NCBI GenBank assembly: GCA_030837935.1
Contig: JAUQXU010000189.1
Span: 1 to 13,894, forward strand
Direction of reading: 5' to 3'
Origin: Candidatus Brocadia sp.
GTDB lineage: Bacteria; Planctomycetota; Brocadiia; Brocadiales; Brocadiaceae
Length of the DNA stretch: 13,894 nucleotides
Part shown: positions 7,976 through 13,894 of the stretch, piece by piece
Layout: each line of letters starts with the position of its first letter
Numbering within the stretch: position 1 is the stretch's first letter
Program-made: the position numbers and the translations under genes
Notes under the pieces: generated by a model
Seen by the model: only the letters and a program-made list of their open reading frames with translations
Told to the model about the DNA's origin: nothing
Database searches by the model: none

Positions 7976-7997
7976 TTCTCGTTATGGACTCCGAGAA
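7976..7997 (+). promoter_or_regulatory. Leader hairpin presenting GGA, candidate CsrA site
   Basis: TTCTCG (7976-7981) and CGAGAA (7992-7997) form a perfect 6-bp stem with a 10-nt loop that carries GGA at 7986-7988; with one mismatch the stem could extend by three more pairs. A second GGA (8012-8014) lies inside the Shine-Dalgarno AGGAGG (8011-8016), 26 nt downstream. In Bacillus subtilis, CsrA represses flagellin translation through two such leader sites, one overlapping the Shine-Dalgarno. Structure is seen directly; CsrA binding is inferred. No csrA or fliW gene is in the window. Confidence 0.4.
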
Positions 7998-8023
7998 AAA
8001 CACGTTAACAAGGAGGTTCAGGT

Positions 8024-8953
8024 ATGGGTACAAGAATTAACACTAATATCAATGCATTAAATGCGCTGAGGTCATTGGATGATATTCAAGGACGTTTATC
8101 CGTTTCTCAGTTAAGGTTGGCTACAGGCAAGAGGATCAATACGACAGGTGATGATGCGGCTGGTTATACCATTGCCAAAAAATTTAATGCCCGTGCGGAA
8201 GGTCTCGGCCAGGCATTGAGCAACATTGGATCAGCTAAAAATCTTGTGTCAGTTGCGGAAGGCCATATGAATAATATCGTTGATATTCTGACCCAGATGA
8301 AGACAAAGGCCACACAGGCAGCAGATGATTCCCTCGGCACAGCAGAACGTACCGCCATTAAATCAGAACTTGCTGCGTTGGCAACACAAATTAACCTTGA
8401 AGTCACACAGGCCACATGGAACTCTAAATCAATCTTCAACGGTACTGGTTCGAGCAACGCTACTGCCGGTGGTGTGCTATTTAAGTTCCAGATTGGTGCA
8501 GGAAACAGTTCTACAAACGATTTATTACAGTTTAACTTACTGAAGACGGGTAATGTAAGCTTAGAGAGTGGCAACACAGGCTATCATGCCACACAGTTAA
8601 GACTCGATGCCTCAAGCGGTGCTACGCGTCTCAGTGGTAATACCCTTGCAGGTTCGTTAATAGGTTCATCAGCATCAGCCCAGGCATTAATGGGTAGGAT
8701 TGATAACGCTATTGCTGATGTATCAGAAGCATTGAGTTATATTGGGTCTGTGGTAAACAGGTTGACCTATCAGGAAACAAGCTTGACGGTAGCCAAGACA
8801 AATACGGAGGCAGCAAGGAGTCGAATTGAAGATGCTGACATGGCATATGAACAGTTAAATGCAACAAAGCTGCAGATATTACAACAGACAGCAAGTTCAA
8901 TGCTTGCCCAAGCAAATTCAGGGCCTCAGTCCATACTAAGTCTCTTCAGATAA
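8024..8953 (+). CDS. fliC: Flagellin, filament structural protein
   Basis: At 309 aa this is a compact flagellin with the conserved D0/D1 regions and only a small central region, so large D2/D3 outer domains are absent. The N-terminal flagellin domain covers about residues 1-138 (INTNINALNA, RLATGKRIN at 31-39, DDAAG at 43-47). The C-terminal domain covers about 225-309, ending in SMLAQANSGPQSILSLFR, the usual export and packing segment. The central part (about 139-222) is rich in Ser, Thr, Asn and Gly and offers many potential O-glycosylation residues. There is no cysteine. AGGAGG at 8011-8016 with a 7-nt spacer makes the start certain. It has its own sigma-28 promoter and a terminator, so it is monocistronic. 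The filament is assembled outside the cell beneath a FliD cap. Confidence 0.97.
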   Translation: MGTRINTNINALNALRSLDDIQGRLSVSQLRLATGKRINTTGDDAAGYTIAKKFNARAEGLGQALSNIGSAKNLVSVAEGHMNNIVDILTQMKTKATQAADDSLGTAERTAIKSELAALATQINLEVTQATWNSKSIFNGTGSSNATAGGVLFKFQIGAGNSSTNDLLQFNLLKTGNVSLESGNTGYHATQLRLDASSGATRLSGNTLAGSLIGSSASAQALMGRIDNAIADVSEALSYIGSVVNRLTYQETSLTVAKTNTEAARSRIEDADMAYEQLNATKLQILQQTASSMLAQANSGPQSILSLFR

Positions 8954-8963
8954 AGTAGTTTTT

Positions 8964-9004
8964 ATACTGGGGATGGAGAACAAAACCCATCCCCAGTATT
9001 TATT
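8964..9004 (+). terminator. Intrinsic terminator of flagellin
   Basis: A perfect 13-bp stem (8964-8976 with 8987-8999, core CTGGGGATGG/CCATCCCCAG) and a 10-nt A-rich loop, followed by the T-rich run TTTATT. It lies 10 bp after the flagellin stop and separates flagellin from fliD. Confidence 0.92.
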
Positions 9005-9136
9005 CAGGCAAATGATTATTGAATTTACTCAACAAATAACAATATATTTATCGTAATAGTATACATACGTTTCTTTTGTTGTGACCCGCTGAGTTAGTTC
9101 AACAGTTATTTTATGCATTATGAGAATTGTTATCTC

Positions 9137-9141
9137 AGGAG
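9137..9141 (+). promoter_or_regulatory. Ribosome binding site fixing the fliD start at 9151
   Basis: AGGAG, 9 nt before ATG 9151. A TTG at 9127 would extend the frame by 8 codons, but it lies upstream of this site and would add a non-conserved MLSQEFHT ahead of the typical MAISTSITSAF start. A 5-bp stem (TGAGA 9121-9125, TCTCA 9133-9137) touches the site. Confidence 0.8.
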
Positions 9142-9150
9142 TTTCATACC

Positions 9151-10923
9151 ATGGCCATATCAACATCTATAACGTCTGCATTTAGCGCTAACTCCAATCT
9201 TAACTTACTGGTTAATCAATTCATGGCATTAGAGCGAAGACCGATTGCAACGATGAACGCTCAAAAGGTCAACCTTAATACCAGTTTAAATACCTATAGT
9301 GATTTAAAAACAAGACTTTCAGACCTCCTGACCGCAGCAAAGGATTTAGGTGACACGAGCACAAGTTCCATATATAATTCCAGAACCTCGAGTTCAAGCG
9401 ACGAAGCAAAGGTAACCGCATCTGCAGGCACCAGTGCAGCTGTGGGTACCTTTCAAATCCGTGTCAAGCAGTTAGCTACTGGCGCCTCTATACAGAGCAC
9501 TGGTGAATTAATAACCAAATCCACTGCTAAAAGCACCACAAAAGTAGCTCCGGGTACTGGTATCATTGATACAACAAAAAGTTTTGCTAACTCTGGATTT
9601 GCAAATGCCCCAGACGGAACAACAACTATCAATGGACAGACTTTTACTTTGTCTGATTACAGTACAGTACAGGCATTTATGGACGCGGTTAATAGTGATG
9701 TAACGGCAAATGCAAATATCTACTACGACAAGATTGAAGATAAGTTTTATATTGAACAAAAGAGTACAGGGACAGATCTAGTTATATCAGAAACAGGCAC
9801 AAATCCGTTTTTCGCGCAGGCAAAAATAACCTCCGGTACGTACACTGGCAATGGTAGTACTGGAATTCAAAGCGATGTGATATTATCTAAGGCAAATTTT
9901 GATACAACATTAACAAATACGACGTCTGGCAGTTTTAATATTAATGGTATAACTATCACATATAACACAACAACAGATACACTTGATACCGTTCTTTCCA
10001 GAATAAATAGTTCTACAGCCAACGTAACTGCTTTCTATGACAATTCTCTCGACAAGGTCATTATCAAATCAAAAAATACGGGAAGTACGGATACAATTAC
10101 CGTAGCGGATGTGAGTGGCAATCTTTTGAGTACATTGAATTTGGCTGGGGCAACACAAACTAACGGCACTGATGCATTGCTTACAATAAACAGCACTGAT
10201 ACAGCTAACCAAATAACCAAGAGTACAAACATCTTTACGATAAATGGAACCACTTATTCCCTCAAAAATACAAATGTCACAAGCTACACAGATACCACAT
10301 ATACAACGGTAACGATAAACCAGGACACGAGTGCCATTCAATCAAATATTACCACCTTTCTTGATAAATTCAATGCAGTAAACGATTTCATAAAAACCAA
10401 GTCTGGCGTCGATACAAATGCAAAAACAAGAGGAATCCTTGCAGGCAATGTAGCTTTTACAAGCCTAAGAAGCCAATTATTAAAAACACTAACGGAACAA
10501 GTAACTGGCCTTTCTGCAGGAGACCCTGACTATCTCAACAAAATTGGTATTACCGTCAATAGCAGTCTGAAAGCTAATTTGTCAGATACATCTAAATTTA
10601 CCAGCGCCATTACTTCCAGTGCTAAGGCAGTTCAAAATCTGTTTGATTCAACAAACGGTATCGCTAATAAAATAGCAAATCTCATTAAACCTTTTGTGGA
10701 AAATGCTTCCTCTACGAAAAATGCCATTATTGATGAAACCAAAAACATTATCAGTAAGCAGGTAAGTAATCTTGACGCTAGAATCACCCGCATGGAAATA
10801 CGTTTAAAAATAAGAGAAAACCAGTATCGTCAGCAATTGTATAAAATGCAAGACTTATTAAATAACGCTGTACTTCAAGGCAATCAGATTACAACACTTG
10901 TGAACTCTTTTGCCGGCGTATAA
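9151..10923 (+). CDS. fliD: Flagellar filament cap protein FliD (hook-associated protein 2)
   Basis: A 590-aa protein (from ATG 9151) that forms the oligomeric cap under which flagellin subunits fold at the filament tip. The N-terminal FliD domain spans about residues 8-115 (NLLVNQFMALERRPI near 18-32, then the typical VTASAGTSAAVGTFQIRVKQLA region). The middle holds at least two flagellin-hook 'IN'-type modules, each starting near an INGQTFTL/INGITITY strand (about 158-225 and 262-330). The C-terminal FliD domain spans about 340-590 and ends in a helical SNLDARITRMEIRL...YRQQLYKMQDLL segment with the conserved NQI..LVNSF end. No cysteine is present, as expected for an exported filament protein. 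A promoter is not obvious; I saw no CCGATAA element between 9005 and 9136. It is followed after 91 bp by a small chaperone-like gene and fliS. Confidence 0.95.
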   Translation: MAISTSITSAFSANSNLNLLVNQFMALERRPIATMNAQKVNLNTSLNTYSDLKTRLSDLLTAAKDLGDTSTSSIYNSRTSSSSDEAKVTASAGTSAAVGTFQIRVKQLATGASIQSTGELITKSTAKSTTKVAPGTGIIDTTKSFANSGFANAPDGTTTINGQTFTLSDYSTVQAFMDAVNSDVTANANIYYDKIEDKFYIEQKSTGTDLVISETGTNPFFAQAKITSGTYTGNGSTGIQSDVILSKANFDTTLTNTTSGSFNINGITITYNTTTDTLDTVLSRINSSTANVTAFYDNSLDKVIIKSKNTGSTDTITVADVSGNLLSTLNLAGATQTNGTDALLTINSTDTANQITKSTNIFTINGTTYSLKNTNVTSYTDTTYTTVTINQDTSAIQSNITTFLDKFNAVNDFIKTKSGVDTNAKTRGILAGNVAFTSLRSQLLKTLTEQVTGLSAGDPDYLNKIGITVNSSLKANLSDTSKFTSAITSSAKAVQNLFDSTNGIANKIANLIKPFVENASSTKNAIIDETKNIISKQVSNLDARITRMEIRLKIRENQYRQQLYKMQDLLNNAVLQGNQITTLVNSFAGV

Positions 10924-11014
10924 TATTATGAGATACGCGAGAGAAATACTATAAAATAATAAACCAATTTCATTACCTATTTTTTATAATCTTTATCATT
11001 CGGAACTTCTTATA

Positions 11015-11449
11015 ATGGACATCGAGAAAATAATAAATATTCTTGCAATATTATTAGAAGATCATACAACACTTCTTTACTATTCACATGAGATTAAAAG
11101 CGCGTTATCGATGAATTACGAGGAAAATATTTTAGGAAAGAAAATGAAGGAAAGAGGTTTACTAATAGACAAGATTGCCTCTTCAATTAAATATTACCAT
11201 TCTATTAAAACATATTACAATTTTGCCGATACCAATAACTGTAAAACCCAAATAAATAAACTGATTCATCGAATTCAAAAACTATTAGACAGTACAGTTC
11301 TTCTTGATAAAGAGATTATATCCTTAATTAGACAACGTGTTGAAGACATTACATTGAATATAGAAAAGAATCAGGAGGGTAAGCATTTTGTGAATACTCT
11401 AAAAAAAGAGCTTTGTGACACACCCTCATTCGTTGATATTTGTGGATAA
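11015..11449 (+). CDS. Small helical protein, probable flagellar export chaperone (FlgN/FliT-like)
   Basis: A 144-aa protein predicted by eye to be almost entirely alpha-helical, with hydrophobic heptad-like spacing (IINILAILLEDHTTLLYYSHEIKS at the N-terminus, INKLIHRIQKLLDSTVLLDKEIISLIRQ near residues 80-107). I recognise no diagnostic motif. The size, helical make-up and the pattern of an N-terminal helix followed by an 'ERG..IDKI' segment are like FlgN/FliT chaperones, and it sits between the filament cap gene and fliS, where some bacteria carry fliT next to fliS. A FliD-specific chaperone is therefore the best guess. GGAA at 11002-11005 gives a weak Shine-Dalgarno, 9 nt from the ATG. Two cysteines near the C-terminus (CDTPSFVDICG) are unexplained. 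Confidence 0.5.
   Translation: MDIEKIINILAILLEDHTTLLYYSHEIKSALSMNYEENILGKKMKERGLLIDKIASSIKYYHSIKTYYNFADTNNCKTQINKLIHRIQKLLDSTVLLDKEIISLIRQRVEDITLNIEKNQEGKHFVNTLKKELCDTPSFVDICG
11206..11232 (+). promoter_or_regulatory. Possible internal sigma-28 promoter ahead of fliS
   Basis: TAAA at 11206-11209, 15 nt, and GCCGATAC at 11225-11232 match the FliA consensus at 11 of 12 positions with ideal spacing. It lies inside the preceding coding sequence, 262 bp before the fliS start. Because it is within a gene it may be a chance match. Confidence 0.4.
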
Positions 11450-11494
11450 AATAAGTATATATTTCTTTAACTTCTTAAAGGGAGCCAGAAACTT

Positions 11495-11836
11495 ATGATC
11501 GCTACGAGGAAAATGAGCAATGCCTATCTAGAACAAGAGATTATGACGTTAAATCCACTTCAACTATTAATCAAAGCTTATGATGCAGGAATAACTGCTT
11601 GTAATCGGAAAGATGAGCATAAAGCAAGCGCAGTCCTTACCGAATTAATAGATTCACTCAACTTCGATTATGCGGAAATCGCCAATTCCTTATTTAGATT
11701 ATATGAATACTGCATGCGGGAGGTTAAACGTGGCAATTTTGATGTTACCTTAAAGATTTTAAAAGAATTGCGAGAAACCTGGGTTCAGGCGCAAGATAAC
11801 ATTAAATCAGAGATACCGCAACCATGTACGCTATAA
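11495..11836 (+). CDS. fliS: Flagellin export chaperone FliS
   Basis: FliS binds the C-terminal helices of newly made flagellin in the cytoplasm and delivers it to the export gate. This 113-aa protein is slightly shorter than usual (about 120-135). The family pattern is clear: NAYLEQEIMTLNPLQLLIKAYD (residues 9-30, equivalent to the Y...V.T..P..LL..LYD signature), then IDSLNFDYAEIANSLFRLYEYCMREV (52-77, the S-L-x-x-x-x-x-x-I-A-x-x-L-x-x-L-Y segment), a helix with KILKELRETWVQA (87-99), and a short polar tail. GGGAG at 11480-11484, 10 nt before ATG 11495, supports the start; ATG 11513 with a closer GAGGAA is the alternative and would trim six residues. It probably shares a transcript with fliD and also may use the internal promoter above. 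Confidence 0.9.
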   Translation: MIATRKMSNAYLEQEIMTLNPLQLLIKAYDAGITACNRKDEHKASAVLTELIDSLNFDYAEIANSLFRLYEYCMREVKRGNFDVTLKILKELRETWVQAQDNIKSEIPQPCTL

Positions 11837-11857
11837 AGTCAATACTAGGGCTTCTTG

Positions 11858-11884
11858 TAACTCTTTTGCTCGCCTATCCGATAA
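11858..11884 (+). promoter_or_regulatory. Sigma-28 (FliA) promoter of flaG
   Basis: TAAC at 11858-11861, exactly 15 nt, and TCCGATAA at 11877-11884. The -10 octamer is identical to that of the flagellin promoter; the -35 has one mismatch. It is 21 bp after the fliS stop and about 125 bp before the flaG start, a leader length close to that of flagellin. Confidence 0.75.
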
Positions 11885-12007
11885 CATGAATAAAAGTTGC
11901 AAATTACCAAAAGCAGTATTAAAAATTATTCGTTAAAAGGCTTTAATTCGTACTAGCCAGAATATATTAACAATCGAAAGGTTATCCTAATTTAAAGGTA
12001 CGGATGT

Positions 12008-12406
12008 ATGGAAACCCACAACATTAATAATTTCAATATATATAACGCTCATAATCCATACAGGAACAAAGATTTACCGATCAAAAATACAATTAGCAGC
12101 ACCCTGCCTGAAGTTCAAAATGATCGGTCAGTTACGAGAGCGGATACCACGAATAATCATACTATATGGTTAGAAATGTCTCCTCCCACCAGGCCATCCC
12201 TTTTGGAAACAAAAGTTACCATGTCTGTAGAAAAGGATTTAAATATTGTCATTACCATAGTAAAAAATAAAAATACAGACAATGTAATTAGGCAGATACC
12301 CACGAAAGAAACCATTGAACTAATAAAATATTTCAAAAAATATAGTGAACAACACTTATTAATAAAGGAAAACTATCAACACTCAACTATCTTAAAAGAC
12401 CTTTAA
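12008..12406 (+). CDS. flaG: FlaG family flagellar protein
   Basis: A 132-aa protein whose last half carries the FlaG signature: VTMSVEKDLNIVITIVKNKN (residues 69-88) followed by VIRQIPTKETIELIKYFKKY, matching the family's 'D..LN..VV.V.D..T.EVIRQIP..E.L.L' pattern. The first 65 residues are polar, Asn-rich and unconserved, as is usual for FlaG. FlaG proteins affect filament length and assembly; the exact mechanism differs between species and is poorly defined. AAAGG at 11994-11998, 9 nt before ATG 12008, supports the start; an out-of-frame ATG at 12004 should be ignored. In many genomes flaG precedes fliD, whereas here it is last and has its own sigma-28 promoter. It ends 8 bp from the stop codon of the convergent glycosyltransferase. 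Confidence 0.88.
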   Translation: METHNINNFNIYNAHNPYRNKDLPIKNTISSTLPEVQNDRSVTRADTTNNHTIWLEMSPPTRPSLLETKVTMSVEKDLNIVITIVKNKNTDNVIRQIPTKETIELIKYFKKYSEQHLLIKENYQHSTILKDL

Positions 12407-12429
12407 GTATTCTATCAAGTAAAACTTGA
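12391..12429. other. Two small AT-rich hairpins at the convergent gene junction
   Basis: CTTAAA (12391-12396) with TTTAAG (12402-12407), and TCAAGT (12415-12420) with ACTTGA (12424-12429) around a 3-nt AAA loop. They span the two facing stop codons. Both are weak and lack a GC core or T-run, so calling them a bidirectional terminator would be speculative; no better terminator is present in the 8-bp gap. Confidence 0.3.
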
Positions 12430-13872
12430 AACTTCATTACTCACATTTCTTTTATCCACTAGTCTGCATAATTTATTCAACCAGTCTTTCGCAATGTTGT
12501 TCCAATCGTAAAGTAACTCCGCACGACGGCGGGCGCCATTACTTAATCTCTGCCATGATTCATCATCGTTCATGAGAGTAACTACGGTTTCGATAAAGCG
12601 ATGTCCAAACTCCACCGTATGAGGGTTCCCAGGAATAAGACAACCACTGTAATCATCAATCACAGTTTCCGGTAAAGCGGCCAGTGCACTGGCAACGACT
12701 GGCGTTCCGGCTGCCTGTGATTCTATGGCAGCAATGCATGATGTTTCACGAAAAGTACTCGGATATACCATAAGGCGGGCAAGAGACATCTCCTCAGCAA
12801 GTACCACCTTGGTTAAACTCCCTCGCATGAACACACCAGGCTGTTGTGCTTGCTGACAAATCTGTTCGTCTAATTTATCGCCAGGCAATTGATATGTATA
12901 GACATGCAATTCAGCATCGGGAACTCTTTGTCGAATGCATGGAAACAAACCCAACAGTACATCCAACCCGCGACTGGGACGGCTAACATAAATAAGGCGA
13001 TAACGATTTCTTTTTTTACCTGACTTGAACATCGACAAATCTACACCATTGCGTGTTAAGAAGAACCTTTCGGTAGGAATACAAAAGTGGCGTGACCATT
13101 CATCGCGCTGCCAGCGACTAATGGCAAAGATACGATCAATGGGCAGGTGTGTTGGATTTTCACCTTCTAAGAAGGCTGCGTTGATATCATCGTGGATCCA
13201 GAGGATACGCGTCTGTGGCTCTAGAGCTATCTTGAATGGCCTCATCGAACGCGATGAAACAAGCACTGGAAACTTACACAGTTTGCGGTATATATAGAAG
13301 TCTACTAGGTCGTCGTAACGCACGCCGTCGTAGACACCTGGTCTGTCACAATTACAAAAGACGCGAACCCGAGTCCCGTTTGCAGCCAAGGCACGTGCCA
13401 TATAAATGAGGGCACTTTCACTTCCTCCAAGCCCTCTTTCTTCCATTGTCCCGCCATGAAATGGATAACCGCCAGTATAAAATACAATGTCTGCCTTGTC
13501 TGCCACGACAGAGTGGCCCATTGAAGATAATGCGACCTCTATTCCCTCGTAAGCGGCACTGAATTCCACATCACGGGCAATTGTGTCACGAAATGCCTGA
13601 TAGGCTTTATTATAGCACCCATTTTGCAGATGCAATCGCCCCAGATAATAATGGGGATTGGCGAAAAAGGGGTCAGCATTCATACTGCGATGTAATAAAT
13701 CTAATGCATGGTTTCGTTGTCCGAGCAAGTCGAACACGACTGCAGCATTAAAAAGTGCACGAGGCTCTTCGGGATGGGAATCAAGAATCTTTTCGAAAAT
13801 CAATAAGGCCTGACGTAACATCCCTTGCCCAGCCAGATTAATACCATGCTGAAGGTATTTTTCAATGCTCAC
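12415..13872 (-). CDS. GT4-type glycosyltransferase with N-terminal TPR repeats
   Basis: A 485-aa protein. Residues 1-115 form about three TPR units (ALLIFEKILDSHPEEPRAL, HALDLLHRSMNADPFFANPHY, KAYQAFRDTIARDVEF). The rest is a GT-B glycosyltransferase: glycine-rich GLGGSESALIY (147-157) near the acceptor side, IYVSRPSRGLDVLL (294-307), and the GT4 donor-site pair E376/E384 in FRETSCIAAIE, followed by SQAAGTPVVAS. It likely transfers a hexose-type sugar in the cytoplasm; the acceptor is unknown. The start is GTG 13872 with AAAGGA 12 nt upstream (13885-13890); the frame stays open to the window edge, so a longer N-terminus is possible. GC content is visibly higher than in the TPR-GT2 genes (about 40-60% in sampled lines against 32-40%), hinting at a different history. 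Confidence 0.87.
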   Translation of the reverse strand: MSIEKYLQHGINLAGQGMLRQALLIFEKILDSHPEEPRALFNAAVVFDLLGQRNHALDLLHRSMNADPFFANPHYYLGRLHLQNGCYNKAYQAFRDTIARDVEFSAAYEGIEVALSSMGHSVVADKADIVFYTGGYPFHGGTMEERGLGGSESALIYMARALAANGTRVRVFCNCDRPGVYDGVRYDDLVDFYIYRKLCKFPVLVSSRSMRPFKIALEPQTRILWIHDDINAAFLEGENPTHLPIDRIFAISRWQRDEWSRHFCIPTERFFLTRNGVDLSMFKSGKKRNRYRLIYVSRPSRGLDVLLGLFPCIRQRVPDAELHVYTYQLPGDKLDEQICQQAQQPGVFMRGSLTKVVLAEEMSLARLMVYPSTFRETSCIAAIESQAAGTPVVASALAALPETVIDDYSGCLIPGNPHTVEFGHRFIETVVTLMNDDESWQRLSNGARRRAELLYDWNNIAKDWLNKLCRLVDKRNVSNEVSSFT

Positions 13873-13894
13873 CTTTATTCTCGATCCTTTACAT

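Noticed and set aside
8164..8577. 137-codon antisense frame inside flagellin
   Set aside because: It lies wholly opposite a certain gene with strong start signals; an antisense shadow of biased codon use.
9127..9150. TTG start giving an 8-residue longer FliD
   Set aside because: It lies upstream of the AGGAG at 9137-9141, and the added residues precede the conserved FliD N-terminus.
1..13894. CRISPR arrays, tRNA, rRNA, insertion sequences, attachment sites
   Set aside because: None seen: no regularly spaced short repeats, no cloverleaf-like segments, no transposase motifs or flanking terminal repeats.

Overview
The window is a bacterial flagellar filament locus lying next to a cluster of glycan-synthesis genes. 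It is AT-rich (roughly 36-40% GC by eye in most genes). Flagellin, FliD, FliS and FlaG are all recognisable, and the filament genes have sigma-28 (FliA) type promoters. No gene fixes the taxon. The combination of several glycosyltransferases carrying TPR repeats with a flagellin of the general Nitrospirota/Planctomycetota style would fit a planctomycete of the anammox (Brocadiales) type, but that is a guess from gene style and not a demonstrated assignment.

Left part (1-2243, + strand, tightly packed): the C-terminal end of a CgeB-like glycosyltransferase, then wecB (UDP-GlcNAc 2-epimerase, which makes UDP-ManNAc), then a DUF268-type methyltransferase. Gaps are only 3-5 bp, so these look like one operon. 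About 390 bp without a credible gene follow.

Middle part (2633-7760, + strand): three paralogous genes, each with an N-terminal GT-A (GT2, WaaE/SunS-like) glycosyltransferase domain and a long C-terminal TPR array. Copies 2 and 3 are about 85% identical by eye in the catalytic half but only a little over half identical in the TPR half. Copy 1 is more distant and has about three fewer repeats.

Right-middle part (7861-12406, + strand): a sigma-28 promoter and a structured leader precede flagellin, which ends in a strong intrinsic terminator. Then come fliD, a small helical protein that is probably a flagellar chaperone, fliS (possibly with an internal sigma-28 promoter), and flaG behind its own sigma-28 promoter.

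Right edge (12415-13872, - strand): a convergent gene for a second kind of TPR glycosyltransferase, with TPRs at the N-terminus and a GT4 (GT-B) domain at the C-terminus. Its base composition is visibly higher in GC.

Working model (inference): the left genes supply and modify sugars, the TPR-GT2 trio transfers them to a protein acceptor recognised by the TPR superhelix, and the adjacent filament proteins, above all flagellin, are the most likely acceptors. A surface polysaccharide or S-layer role remains possible for the left operon and the right-edge gene.
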